The notes under the pieces are model-generated. The model was not told the DNA's origin and ran no database searches. It saw only the letters and a list, made by a program, of their open reading frames with translations. From positions 62,001 to 126,000 of the forward strand of contig NZ_JOCT01000027.1 in assembly GCF_000717875.1 (NCBI RefSeq): 64,000 nt of DNA. The letters are read 5' to 3'. This document shows positions 34,770-42,752 of the stretch, in pieces (position 1 is the first letter of the stretch; each line of letters starts with the position of its first letter). The translations under genes and the position numbers were made by a program. This DNA comes from Streptomyces sp. NRRL S-455. Its GTDB lineage: Bacteria > Actinomycetota > Actinomycetes > Streptomycetales > Streptomycetaceae.

Positions 34770-35207
34770 CTACGACAGGGCGTGCCAGGCCTTGGTGAGG
34801 GCCTGGCGGAACTGCTCGGTCTGGTGTGCGGTGAGGTCGCGCACCATCCGCTCCTCCAGCTCGCGGACCGGCCCGGCGTGCCGCGCGAGCAGCTCCCGGC
34901 CGTCGTCGGTGAGCAGAATCAGCAGCTCGCGGCGGTTGCGGGGATTGCGCTCCCGGCGCACCAGACCACGTCCCTCCAGGGAGCGGACGAGATCCGCGAT
35001 GGACTGCGCCGTGACGAAGGAGTCGCGCGCCAGCTGGGCCGCGGACAGTCCGTCGTGTCGCTCCAGGACGGTCAGCGCTGTGTACTGGAGAGCGGTGATC
35101 CCGGAAGGTCTGACCAGCTCGTCCAGGTGGGAGCGCACGACGAGCTCCACCTGCTTGATCATGTAGAGCAGGGAAGGGGGCGCCTTGGTCACCTGTGTGT
35201 CGAGCAT
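34770..35207 (-). CDS. MarR-family regulator of the adjacent dehydrogenases
   Basis: 145 residues with a winged helix: LTVLERHDGLSAAQLARDSFVTAQSIADLVRSLEGRGLVRRERNP region followed by the wing NRRELLILLT and a C-terminal dimer helix. It is divergent from the aldehyde dehydrogenase. Two near-identical 15-base palindromes lie between them, a typical MarR arrangement. A -10-like TAGCCT lies six bases before the ATG and no ribosome-binding site is seen, so the gene is probably leaderless and autoregulated. Confidence 0.9.
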   Translation of the reverse strand: MLDTQVTKAPPSLLYMIKQVELVVRSHLDELVRPSGITALQYTALTVLERHDGLSAAQLARDSFVTAQSIADLVRSLEGRGLVRRERNPRNRRELLILLTDDGRELLARHAGPVRELEERMVRDLTAHQTEQFRQALTKAWHALS

Positions 35208-35226
35208 GGACGCAGGCTAGACCATT

Positions 35227-35241
35227 GACAGGAAACCTGTC
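35227..35241. promoter_or_regulatory. MarR operator, site 1
   Basis: GACAGGAAACCTGTC has perfect six-base arms around AAA. It is 20 bases upstream of the MarR start and overlaps a TTGACA box (35225-35230). Confidence 0.7.
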
Positions 35242-35260
35242 TGTAAAGAGACTGCGAACC

Positions 35261-35275
35261 AACAGGAAACCTGTT
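35261..35275. promoter_or_regulatory. MarR operator, site 2
   Basis: AACAGGAAACCTGTT has the same core as site 1. The centres are 34 bases apart, about three helical turns, so two dimers would lie on the same face of the DNA. It is 36 bases before the aldehyde dehydrogenase start. Confidence 0.7.
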
Positions 35276-35310
35276 TGTTGAAATCTTGGCGACGACGCTG
35301 AGGAGCGGCG

Positions 35311-36765
35311 ATGACCACCTTCGAGAGGGAACCCGGACAGCTGTTCATCGGGGGCCAGTGGCGCGAGGCCGCCGACGGGGCGCGCACCGAGGTGGTCGAC
35401 CCGTCCCGGGGTGCGGTCGTCACCACCGTCGCCGAGGCGGGCCCGGCCGACGTCGACGCGGCCGTACGCGCCGCCCGCGAGGCCTACGACGCCGGCGCCT
35501 GGTCCGGGCTGAGCGGCCGCGAGCGTGGCCGGGTGCTGCACCGCGTCGCCGGACTGATCCGCGAGAACGCCGACGAGCTCGCCGCGCTGGAGAGCCTCGA
35601 CGTCGGCAAACCGATCACCCTGTGCGGCGCGGTCGACGTCACGAACGCGGCCAACGACTACGAGTACTACGCGAACCTCGCCCAGAGCCTGGACGGCGCC
35701 CTGCGCGACACCCCCATGAACGCCCTCGCCTATACCAAGCGCGAGCCGCTCGGCGTGGTCGCCGCGATCACCCCCTTCAACTTCCCGCTCATCCTGGCCG
35801 GTTCCAAGATCGGCCCGGCCCTCGCGGCCGGCAACGCGGTCGTCCACAAGCCGGCCGACGAGACCCCCCTCAGCGCCCTGTACATGGCGCGGCTCCTGAA
35901 GGAAGCGGGCGTACCCGACGGTGTGGTCAACGTCGTGACCGGTGCCGGCCCGGTGGCGGGCGAGGCGCTGCTGCGCCACCGCGGTGTCGACAAGGTCGCC
36001 TTCACCGGCTCCACCGCGATCGGCCGCCATGTGGCGAGCGTCGCCGGCGAGGCACTCAAGCCCGTCACCATGGAACTCGGCGGGAACGCGGCCCACATCG
36101 TCTTCGAGGACGCCGACCTGGAGAAGGCCGTCGGCGCGGTCATCAAGGGCTTCGTCTTCAACACCGGCCAGTTCTGCATGGGCGGACCGCGCCTGCTCGT
36201 CGCCCGCTCGGTGTACCCCACCCTGCTGGGCATCCTCGCCGAGGCAGTCCCCGGCGTGCCGGTCGGCGACCCGCGCGACCCGGCCACCGTCATCGGCCCG
36301 ATGGCCGCCGAGAAGCACCTCCAGAAGGTCGAGGAGTACGTCGCCCTGGCCCGCAAGGAGGGCGCCCGCATCATCTGCGGCGGCGAGCGGCTCGACCTGG
36401 ACGGCGGCTACTACTACAAGCCCACCGTCATCGCCGACCTGTCGAACGACTCCCGTGTCGTCCAGGAGGAGATCTTCGGCCCCGTCCTCACCGTCCAGCC
36501 CTTCGACGACGAGGACGAGGCCATCGCCCTCGCCAACTCCACGCCCTACGGCCTGGCCTCGGGCATCCAGACCACCCACCTCGCCCGCGCCCACCGGGTC
36601 GCCGGCCGGCTCCAGGCCGGCATCGTCTGGATCAACGACTGGGCGATGCTCGACCCCGCCGTGCCCTTCGGCGGCGTGAAGGACTCCGGCTACGGCCGCG
36701 AGTACGGGCCCGAGGCCCTCGCCGGTTACACCAAGGTCAAGTCCGTCGTCGTCTCGCTCGACTGA
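35311..36765 (+). CDS. NAD(P)-dependent aldehyde dehydrogenase
   Basis: 484 residues, full-length ALDH. Conserved parts in order: AITPFNFPL (substrate/cofactor pocket), KPADETPLSAL, FTGSTAIGRHV (nucleotide-binding turn), MELGGNAAHIV with the general base Glu, GQFCMGGPRLL with the nucleophilic Cys, and EEIFGPVLTVQPF. GAGGAG precedes the ATG. Paired with a zinc alcohol dehydrogenase 22 bases downstream, this suggests a two-step oxidation of an (aromatic) alcohol through aldehyde to acid, controlled by the divergent MarR protein. Confidence 0.93.
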   Translation: MTTFEREPGQLFIGGQWREAADGARTEVVDPSRGAVVTTVAEAGPADVDAAVRAAREAYDAGAWSGLSGRERGRVLHRVAGLIRENADELAALESLDVGKPITLCGAVDVTNAANDYEYYANLAQSLDGALRDTPMNALAYTKREPLGVVAAITPFNFPLILAGSKIGPALAAGNAVVHKPADETPLSALYMARLLKEAGVPDGVVNVVTGAGPVAGEALLRHRGVDKVAFTGSTAIGRHVASVAGEALKPVTMELGGNAAHIVFEDADLEKAVGAVIKGFVFNTGQFCMGGPRLLVARSVYPTLLGILAEAVPGVPVGDPRDPATVIGPMAAEKHLQKVEEYVALARKEGARIICGGERLDLDGGYYYKPTVIADLSNDSRVVQEEIFGPVLTVQPFDDEDEAIALANSTPYGLASGIQTTHLARAHRVAGRLQAGIVWINDWAMLDPAVPFGGVKDSGYGREYGPEALAGYTKVKSVVVSLD

Positions 36766-36787
36766 GCACCGTCAAGGAGCCCACGCG

Positions 36788-37894
36788 ATGCCCATCACCA
36801 CCCGTGCCGCGGTCGTCGAGTCCGGCGGTGCGCCCTTCACCCTCTCCGACGTCGTCCTCGACGAACCCGGCGCCCACGAGGTGCTGGTCCGCATGGTCGC
36901 CGCCGGCCTGTGCCACACCGACCTCGGCGTGGCGAGCGGCGGACTGCCCTTCCCGTTGCCCGGGGTCCTCGGCCACGAGGGCGCGGGCGTCGTCGAGGCC
37001 GTCGGCTCCGCCGTCACCTCCGTCGCGCCCGGCGACCACGTCCTGCTCTCCTTCACCTCCTGCGGCGACTGCCGCAACTGCCGCGGCGGGCACCCGGCGT
37101 ACTGCGCGACCTGGCTGCCGCTGAATCTGCTCGGCGGTGGCCGGGCCGACGGGACGAACACCATCAGCCGGGACGGTGAGGCCCTGGGCGGTCACTTCTT
37201 CGGCCAGTCCTCCTTCGCCGGCCGGGCACTCGCCGACGAGCGCGGCGTCGTCAAGGTCGACCCGGACGTGCCACTGCAGTCGATAGCCCCGCTGGGCTGC
37301 GGTGTGCAGACCGGCGTGGGGGCGGTGTGGAACGTGCTGAAGCCGGAGACGGGCGGCACGGTCGTCGTCCTGGGCGCCGGGGCGGTCGGTCTGTCCGCCG
37401 TCATGGCCGCGGCCCTCACCCCGGCCACCAGGATCGTCGCGGTCGACCGCGTCGCCGAACGGCTCTCCCTGGCGACGGAGCTGGGCGCCACGCACACCGT
37501 GGACACCAGCCGGGAGGACCTGGCCGAGGCCCTCTCCGGCATCACGGGCGGCCAGGGCGCGGACGGTGTCGTGGAGACCACGGGCAACGTCGCCGTCCTG
37601 CGCCAGGGCGTCGACGCGCTCGCCGCCCGCGGCACCCTGGTGGTCGTCGGCGCCCCGCCCTTCGGCACCGAAGTCGCCCTCGACGTCAACGGGCTCCTCG
37701 GCGGCAAGCGCATCGTGGGGCTGACCCTCGGCGACAGCGAGACACAGACCATGATCCCGGCCCTGGTCCACCTGGTGAAGGAGGACCGGCTCCCGCTGCA
37801 CCGCCTGATCAGCACGTACCCGTTCGAAGACATCGACCGCGCGGCCCAGGACATGAGGTCGGGCAAGACGATCAAGCCGGTGCTGACGTTCTGA
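36788..37894 (+). CDS. Zinc-dependent alcohol dehydrogenase (aryl-alcohol type)
   Basis: 368 residues of the MDR family. Catalytic zinc ligands are CHTDL and GHEGAG; structural zinc is CGDCRNCRGGHPAYC; the nucleotide loop is VVLGAGAVGLSAVMAA, and GCGVQTGVGAVWNVLKPE is typical of benzyl/aryl-alcohol dehydrogenases. AAGGAG lies upstream of the ATG. It would supply aldehyde to the upstream ALDH. The opposite strand of its last 700 bases is spanned by the run-on frame of the quinone reductase gene. Confidence 0.93.
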   Translation: MPITTRAAVVESGGAPFTLSDVVLDEPGAHEVLVRMVAAGLCHTDLGVASGGLPFPLPGVLGHEGAGVVEAVGSAVTSVAPGDHVLLSFTSCGDCRNCRGGHPAYCATWLPLNLLGGGRADGTNTISRDGEALGGHFFGQSSFAGRALADERGVVKVDPDVPLQSIAPLGCGVQTGVGAVWNVLKPETGGTVVVLGAGAVGLSAVMAAALTPATRIVAVDRVAERLSLATELGATHTVDTSREDLAEALSGITGGQGADGVVETTGNVAVLRQGVDALAARGTLVVVGAPPFGTEVALDVNGLLGGKRIVGLTLGDSETQTMIPALVHLVKEDRLPLHRLISTYPFEDIDRAAQDMRSGKTIKPVLTF

Positions 37895-38961
37895 CAGTTC
37901 CGCGCAGCAGGGCACGTCGCGCCGCCACTCGACACCCGGCACTCGGCGTTGGTGCTGAGGGCGGGGCGTTGCGCAGCCCGGCGGTGCGGGGTGCCGCTGC
38001 GCCCACCCTCCCCCAAGCTCTCGGCTTCGCTCGAGCAGGGGGGACCCCCATCGCCCCCCGAGGCGTGGGCCTCGGCCGCGGCGGACAGGGGGAAGGTCCC
38101 GGCGATCGTGGCGCGGAGCTTGCCCTGCCCGGCGAGTTCCGCGATCGCCTCCATGCCCGCCCGGTCGGCGTCGACCAGCATCCGGACCGCCCGCACCCCG
38201 AGCCGCTCGGCCTCCTGATAGAAGTCGTCCGAACCGCCCGGCAGGATCGACACCACGACCCCGCCCGGGCGCAGCACGCGCAGCGAGCGCAGGGAGGTGT
38301 CGCCGCCGATCGTGTCCAGGACGACGTCGACGTCCTTCACGGCCTCGGTGAAGTCCGTCTCCCGGTAGTCCACCGTCTCGTCCGCCCCGATGCCGCGCAG
38401 GAACTCGTGCTTGCCCGCGCTCGCCGTGCCGATCACATACGCACCGCGTTCCTTGGCGATCTGCACCGCCACATGCCCGACCCCGCCCGCCGCGGCATGG
38501 ATCAGCACCCGCTGCCCGGGCCGCAGGTCCGCATGCTCGACCAGCGCCTGCCACGCGGTGAGCGACACCAGCGGGAGCGCGCCCGCCTGGGTGTGGTCGA
38601 TCCCGGCCGGCTTGCGGGTGAGGGCCCGCACCGGTGCGATCACGAACTCGGCGTGCGAACCGTGCCCGAACGGGTACGGCAGCATGCCGAAGACCTCGTC
38701 CCCGGGCGCGAACGCCGCGACGCCGACGCCGACCGCCTCCACCACTCCGGAGACGTCCCAGCCGAGGACGAAGGGCGGCTCACCGAGGAAACCGCCGGTG
38801 GCGCGGTGCTTCCAGTCGGTCGGGTTGACCCCGGCCGCCCGTACCCGGACCAGCACCTCGTTCGGCCGCGGTACCGGCCGCTCGATCTCGACTTCCTTCA
38901 GGACCTCGGGACCGCCGAGGACGTCCTGGCTGACGGCTCGCATCGTGTTCTGTGTGCTCAT
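37192..38961 (-). CDS. Quinone-oxidoreductase-like MDR protein with lost C-terminus and run-on frame
   Basis: NADPH:quinone reductase family. Up to about residue 300 it is normal: MRAVSQDVLGGPEVLKEVE, AAGVNPTDWKHR, GWDVSGVVEAVG, AAAGGVGHVAVQIAKERGA (nucleotide site), RVLRPGGVVVSILP, ending TIAGTFPLSAAAEAH. The usual last dozen residues (GKLVLTV-like) and stop are absent. The frame runs through the palindromic repeat at 38006-38050 and then about 700 bases antisense to the alcohol dehydrogenase gene before a stop at 37192, giving 589 residues. The extra 280 look non-coding (Ser/Ala/Arg/Pro-rich). ATG 38961 is the likely start; the ribosome-binding site is weak. It may be non-functional or made as a tailed protein. 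Confidence 0.75.
   Translation of the reverse strand: MSTQNTMRAVSQDVLGGPEVLKEVEIERPVPRPNEVLVRVRAAGVNPTDWKHRATGGFLGEPPFVLGWDVSGVVEAVGVGVAAFAPGDEVFGMLPYPFGHGSHAEFVIAPVRALTRKPAGIDHTQAGALPLVSLTAWQALVEHADLRPGQRVLIHAAAGGVGHVAVQIAKERGAYVIGTASAGKHEFLRGIGADETVDYRETDFTEAVKDVDVVLDTIGGDTSLRSLRVLRPGGVVVSILPGGSDDFYQEAERLGVRAVRMLVDADRAGMEAIAELAGQGKLRATIAGTFPLSAAAEAHASGGDGGPPCSSEAESLGEGGRSGTPHRRAAQRPALSTNAECRVSSGGATCPAARNCQNVSTGLIVLPDLMSWAARSMSSNGYVLIRRCSGSRSSFTRWTRAGIMVCVSLSPRVSPTMRLPPRSPLTSRATSVPKGGAPTTTRVPRAASASTPWRRTATLPVVSTTPSAPWPPVMPERASARSSRLVSTVCVAPSSVARESRSATRSTATILVAGVRAAAMTADRPTAPAPRTTTVPPVSGFSTFHTAPTPVCTPQPSGAIDCSGTSGSTLTTPRSSASARPAKEDWPKK
38006..38050. repeat. Palindromic repeat inserted at the end of the quinone reductase gene
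   Basis: A 45-base element with CCCCC...GGGGGG outer arms, GCTC/GAGC inner arms and the core TCGGCTTCGCTC. Elements of this type are, to my knowledge, common in Streptomyces intergenic DNA. Here it lies at the point where the reductase loses its family C-terminus. Confidence 0.7.
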
Positions 38962-38998
38962 GGTGATCCAGCGTGCCTGTTCGCGCACCGCACGCCAA

Positions 38999-39026
38999 TG
39001 GCAAGATTGCCAACCTTCGATAGGAT
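38999..39026. promoter_or_regulatory. Operator and -10 box in front of the GlxA-type regulator
   Basis: TGGCAA-GA-TTGCCA (38999-39012) is a perfect palindrome centred between the divergent reductase and regulator genes. TAGGAT (39021-39026) lies six bases before the regulator ATG, which suggests a leaderless transcript starting at 39033. Confidence 0.55.
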
Positions 39027-39032
39027 CGTGCC

Positions 39033-39977
39033 ATGCGGCGTGAACGAGTGGTGGTCCTGGCCCTGGACGGCGTCTACCCCTTCGAACTGGGGATCCCGAG
39101 CCGGATCCTCGGCGCGGCCGACGGCCGGTACGAGGTGCTGACCTGCTCGGTCGACGGCGGTCCGGTGCGCACCAACGCCGATTTCGGCGTCACCGTGGAG
39201 CACGGCCCCGAGGTCCTGGCCACGGCCGGCACCGTGGTGATCGCGCCCGTCGCGCCCGACCACCTCACCGACGAGGTGCCCGGCGAGGTCCTGGCCGCGC
39301 TCGCGCTCATCCGCCCCGGCACCCGGATCGTCTCCATCTGCACCGGCGCCTTCGTCCTCGCCGCCGCGGGCCTCCTCGACGGGCGCCGGGCGACCACGCA
39401 CTGGCAGGTCGCAGACCGGTTCCGCCGCATGTTCCCGCGCGTCGACCTCGACCCGGACGTGCTGTTCGTCGACGACCACCCGTTCCTCACGTCCGCCGGG
39501 GCCGCCTCCGGCGTGGACATCTGCCTGCACCTCGTCCGCAAGGACCACGGCAGCCGCCTCGCCAACACCGTCGCCCGTCGCTGCGTGGTCCCGCCGTTCC
39601 GTGACGGAGGCCAGGCCCAGTACATCGAACAGCCCGTTCCCGAACAGGGTGCCGCGAGCACCGCGGCCACCCGCGCCTGGGCTCTGCAGCGCCTGGAGGA
39701 GCCGCTCACCCTGGCCGAACTCGCCGGCCACGCCCGGATGAGCCGGCGCACCTTCGCGCGGCGCTTCAGCGACGAGGTCGGTCTCAGCCCCGGCCGCTGG
39801 CTGATCCAGCAGCGCGTGGCCCGGGCCCGGCACCTGCTGGAGTCCAGCGACCTCACCGTCGACCAGATCGCGGTCCGCGTCGGCTTCGCGACCGGCGCCT
39901 CGCTGCGCCAGCACCTCGGCGCGGCGATAGGGGTGTCCCCGCAGGCGTACCGCCGCACGTTCCAGGCCACCCGCTGA
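39033..39977 (+). CDS. GlxA-family regulator (DJ-1/PfpI domain plus AraC helix-turn-helix)
   Basis: 314 residues. The N-terminal DJ-1/PfpI-like domain (about 5-165) has the elbow SICTGAFVLAAAG with Cys near residue 103, then TTHWQVAD and TSAGAASGVD. The C-terminal AraC domain (about 215-314) has two helix-turn-helix units, LAELAGHARMSRRTFARRF and VDQIAVRVGFATGASLRQHL. It is divergent from the quinone reductase and likely regulates it through the palindrome between them. The ligand is unknown. Confidence 0.92.
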   Translation: MRRERVVVLALDGVYPFELGIPSRILGAADGRYEVLTCSVDGGPVRTNADFGVTVEHGPEVLATAGTVVIAPVAPDHLTDEVPGEVLAALALIRPGTRIVSICTGAFVLAAAGLLDGRRATTHWQVADRFRRMFPRVDLDPDVLFVDDHPFLTSAGAASGVDICLHLVRKDHGSRLANTVARRCVVPPFRDGGQAQYIEQPVPEQGAASTAATRAWALQRLEEPLTLAELAGHARMSRRTFARRFSDEVGLSPGRWLIQQRVARARHLLESSDLTVDQIAVRVGFATGASLRQHLGAAIGVSPQAYRRTFQATR

Positions 39978-40076
39978 CCCTCGGCCCCCCAACTCCACCG
40001 GCAGTAAAGTCATTTGTCGATCTGTAGCCTTCTTCCGAAGCGTGACGGAACCCTCACCTCCGGCAGACCGGCGCGG

Positions 40077-40107
40077 TTGATCCTTGCCGGTCCAAACCCG
40101 ATAGGGT
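40077..40107 (+). promoter_or_regulatory. Putative promoter of the conservon
   Basis: -35 TTGATC (40077-40082), 19-base spacer, -10 TAGGGT (40102-40107). The spacing is longer than ideal. It would give a leader of about 50 bases before cvnA. Confidence 0.35.
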
Positions 40108-40165
40108 TCCGATCGGCGCTGCGAGTTGACCCGACCGTGTCCAGTCGGCTCGCGGTGCGGTACTC

Positions 40166-41968
40166 ATGAGTGCGGTTCACACACCCCCCCGTTCGATCGT
40201 GTTGCTTCGAAGGATGCAGATGGAACTCGCCACTCCGCCACCGGCGGCGCGGGCCCCTGTCGCCTGGTACAGCTGGTGGTTGATGCCGCTGGGCCTGGGA
40301 GGCGGGACAGTTGCCGCCACGTTCATGAGCTCGGAGCGGATCACCGCGGCCGTCGCCGGTGTCGCGGCGACGGCGGCCGGTGCCGTGTGCGTACGCCTGC
40401 TGCTGCGCACCCGCGCTCAACTCCAGCGCAATGAAGCCTCGTTCCGCACCACACAGGCCGAGCACAACCAGCAGTGGCAGCAGCACGTGGCCGGCCTGGA
40501 GCGAAAGTTCTCCGCCGATCGCGCCGGCCTGGAGTCCCAGCTCAGCGAGCAGCACGCCACGTACGAGCGGCGCCTGGCCGACCAGAGCGCCACGTACGAG
40601 TCTCAACTGGCCGACCAGTCCCGGACGTACGAGGAACGGCTGGCCGAGCAGGCCACGGCCTACGAGACCCAGCTCGCCGACCAGGCCGAGGTCTGGCAGG
40701 AGCAGCTGTCCCACCAACTCGCCGCCGTCGCACGGCTCGCGGACGAGCAACTGCCCGACGCGATGGCCAAGCTGCGTTCCGGTGAGGCCATCGACGACGT
40801 CCTGCCCACCGTCAACCAGTGCGCGAAGGTCAGTTCCGACCTCCAGGCGGAACTGCGCAAGCTGCTGCGCACCGCCCTGATCGGTCTCGAGGCGGAGTTC
40901 GACCGCTCCACCTCCGCCGAGCAGGCCGTCATCAGCATCGGCAACCGCATCCACGTCCTGACCAGCAAGCTGCGCGGCCGGCTGCACGAGATGCAGGGCG
41001 AGCACGGCCGGCTGCCGGCCGTCGCCCGTGGCCTGATGGAGCTCGACCAGGAGCTCGGCCCGGCCGACTCGCTCGCCGCGAGCATCGGCGTCCTCGGCGG
41101 GTCGGACCGGCCGGGGCGCCAGTGGCAGGAACCGCAGCGGCTGCTGAGCGTGGTGCGCGGCGGTATCGGCCGGATCAAGGACTTCCACCGAGTCCAGGTG
41201 CGCCACCTGCCCGAACTCGGCGTCGACGGCGGCCTCGTGGACCACCTCACGCTGATCTTCGCCCACCTCCTGGACAACGCGGCCCGCTACTCGCCGCCCA
41301 CCGAGCCGGTACTCATCTCCGGCAAGGAGGTCCCCAACGGTGTCGGCATCGAGATCCAGGACTCGGGCAAGGGCCTGAGCGAGGAGAAGAAGCGCGAGGC
41401 CGAGCACGCGCTCGCCGGTACTGCCCCCGGCGCGGGTCTCGGCGGCATCACCGAGGACGCGAGCATCGGCCTGCGCGTCGTCGGCGCCCTCGCCCGCCGT
41501 TACGGCATCCGCGTCACCTTCGCGGACTCGCCCTGGCTCGGCACCTCCGTGGTGGTCGTGGTTCCGCACAAGTACTTCAGCCCGCTGCCCGCGCCCGCCG
41601 CCACCCCGGCCGCTCCCGCCCCGGAGCCCCGCACCGCCACGGCCGCCGCGACCCGCGAGACGGTCACCGCCCCGGCCCGCGAGACGGCCACCGTACCGGC
41701 ACAGCCCGCCCGGGCCGAGGCCGTGGAGACCACACCCGGCGGACTGCCCCGGCGCCGCAGCAAGCGGAACAAGACGGACGGGTCGCGGCAGACCGAGCGG
41801 ACCGACCGGAGCACCGTCTCCGCCGTCCCGCCGGACGCCTCCTTCTCCGGTCTCGCCGCCTTCGCCACCGCGGGACGCGACGCCGCGGCGGCCTCGCAGG
41901 CGGCCGACGACCGCGACACACCCGCCGGACGCGAGTCCACCGAGCACCGCACCCAAGAGAGCGACTAG
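40166..41968 (+). CDS. cvnA: Conservon sensor-kinase-like protein CvnA
   Basis: 600 residues. Two membrane helices (about 36-54 and 57-80), a coiled coil made of five 11-residue units (129-183), a dimerisation/phosphoacceptor-like helix region (185-300), and a HATPase-type domain with HLLDNAARYSPP (N box), DSGKGL (G1) and GLGG. The C-terminal 140 residues are Ala/Pro/Thr-rich. CvnA proteins act with CvnB-D as a membrane complex that has been compared to eukaryotic G-protein signalling. It is the first gene of a five-gene run spaced by 5, -4, -20 and -4 bases. Confidence 0.93.
   Translation: MSAVHTPPRSIVLLRRMQMELATPPPAARAPVAWYSWWLMPLGLGGGTVAATFMSSERITAAVAGVAATAAGAVCVRLLLRTRAQLQRNEASFRTTQAEHNQQWQQHVAGLERKFSADRAGLESQLSEQHATYERRLADQSATYESQLADQSRTYEERLAEQATAYETQLADQAEVWQEQLSHQLAAVARLADEQLPDAMAKLRSGEAIDDVLPTVNQCAKVSSDLQAELRKLLRTALIGLEAEFDRSTSAEQAVISIGNRIHVLTSKLRGRLHEMQGEHGRLPAVARGLMELDQELGPADSLAASIGVLGGSDRPGRQWQEPQRLLSVVRGGIGRIKDFHRVQVRHLPELGVDGGLVDHLTLIFAHLLDNAARYSPPTEPVLISGKEVPNGVGIEIQDSGKGLSEEKKREAEHALAGTAPGAGLGGITEDASIGLRVVGALARRYGIRVTFADSPWLGTSVVVVVPHKYFSPLPAPAATPAAPAPEPRTATAAATRETVTAPARETATVPAQPARAEAVETTPGGLPRRRSKRNKTDGSRQTERTDRSTVSAVPPDASFSGLAAFATAGRDAAAASQAADDRDTPAGRESTEHRTQESD
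40550..40714 (+). repeat. Hendecad repeat in CvnA
   Basis: Encodes residues 129-183 as five 11-residue units of the form Q-x-x-x-Y-E-x-x-L-A-D (QHATYERRLAD, QSATYESQLAD, QSRTYEERLAE, QATAYETQLAD, QAEVWQEQLSH). This predicts a right-handed coiled-coil stalk. Confidence 0.75.
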
Positions 41969-41973
41969 TCGTC

Positions 41974-42384
41974 ATGACGCAACAAGGAACAGATGTGAGC
42001 TGGGCGCTCCGCGATCTCGTCGAGAGCATCCAGGAGATCCGTTTCGCCCTCGTGGCCTCCAGCGACGGAAAGGCCATCACCTCCTACGGCGCCGAAGACC
42101 CCGACGACGTCGACCGCTTCGCCGCCGTGGTGGCCGGCCTGCAGGCCCTGGCCCAGCCGGTCGCCGAGCAGTTCCCCAAGTACGCGGGCCAGTTGCGCCT
42201 GGCGATGATCGAGGTCGACGGCGGACACCTCTTCGTCGTCCGCGCGGGTGTGGAGACGTACCTCGGTGTCCTCGCCAGGGAGGGCCTCGACCAGGGCCTG
42301 CTCGGGCACCAGATGCGGGACCTGGCCCGCAGGATGGGTGAGCTTCTCGGCACCACTCCGCGCCTGGAGGAGCACTCTGGATGA
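41974..42384 (+). CDS. cvnB: Conservon roadblock/LC7-domain protein CvnB
   Basis: 136-residue roadblock/LC7 protein, the fold used by GTPase-regulating partners such as MglB. WALRDLVESIQEIRFALVASSDGKAI and HLFVVRAGVETYLGVLAREGLD are the typical strands and helix. It starts five bases after cvnA and overlaps cvnC by four bases (ATGA). It is expected to bind the CvnD GTPase. Confidence 0.94.
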   Translation: MTQQGTDVSWALRDLVESIQEIRFALVASSDGKAITSYGAEDPDDVDRFAAVVAGLQALAQPVAEQFPKYAGQLRLAMIEVDGGHLFVVRAGVETYLGVLAREGLDQGLLGHQMRDLARRMGELLGTTPRLEEHSG

Positions 42385-42752
42385 GTGCTCCCCGCAGACC
42401 GTCGGACCCGTCCGGTCTCGAGCGCTACTACGTCCTGACCGGAGGGCGCAGCGGACCGGGCGGTGCGGCGTCGAGCCTTGACGTGGCGACCCTCGTCGTC
42501 GCCTGCGCCGCCCCGTTACCGGGGATGCAGCACGAGCACGAGGAGATCCTCAGGCGTTGCCGCGATCCACTGTCGGTCGCCGAGCTCGGCGCTCACCTCG
42601 GGCTGCCGTTCAACATTCTCGCGGTGCTGCTGTCGGACCTGCTGGACGCAGGTCGCGTCGAAGCCCGTAACCCCATCCCGGCACACGACGCCGGCCGCGG
42701 GCCCGACCTCGCGCTCCTTGAGGAGGTACTCAGTGGACTTGAAAGGCTTTGA
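42381..42752 (+). CDS. cvnC: Conservon DUF742 protein CvnC
   Basis: 123 residues, DUF742. LERYYVLTGGRSGP at the start, then HEEILRRCRDPLSVAELGAHLGLPFNILAVLLSDLLDAGRVEA region with winged-helix-like shape. ATGA overlap with cvnB and a 20-base overlap with cvnD. The role within the conservon complex is not settled. Confidence 0.93.
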   Translation: MSAPRRPSDPSGLERYYVLTGGRSGPGGAASSLDVATLVVACAAPLPGMQHEHEEILRRCRDPLSVAELGAHLGLPFNILAVLLSDLLDAGRVEARNPIPAHDAGRGPDLALLEEVLSGLERL

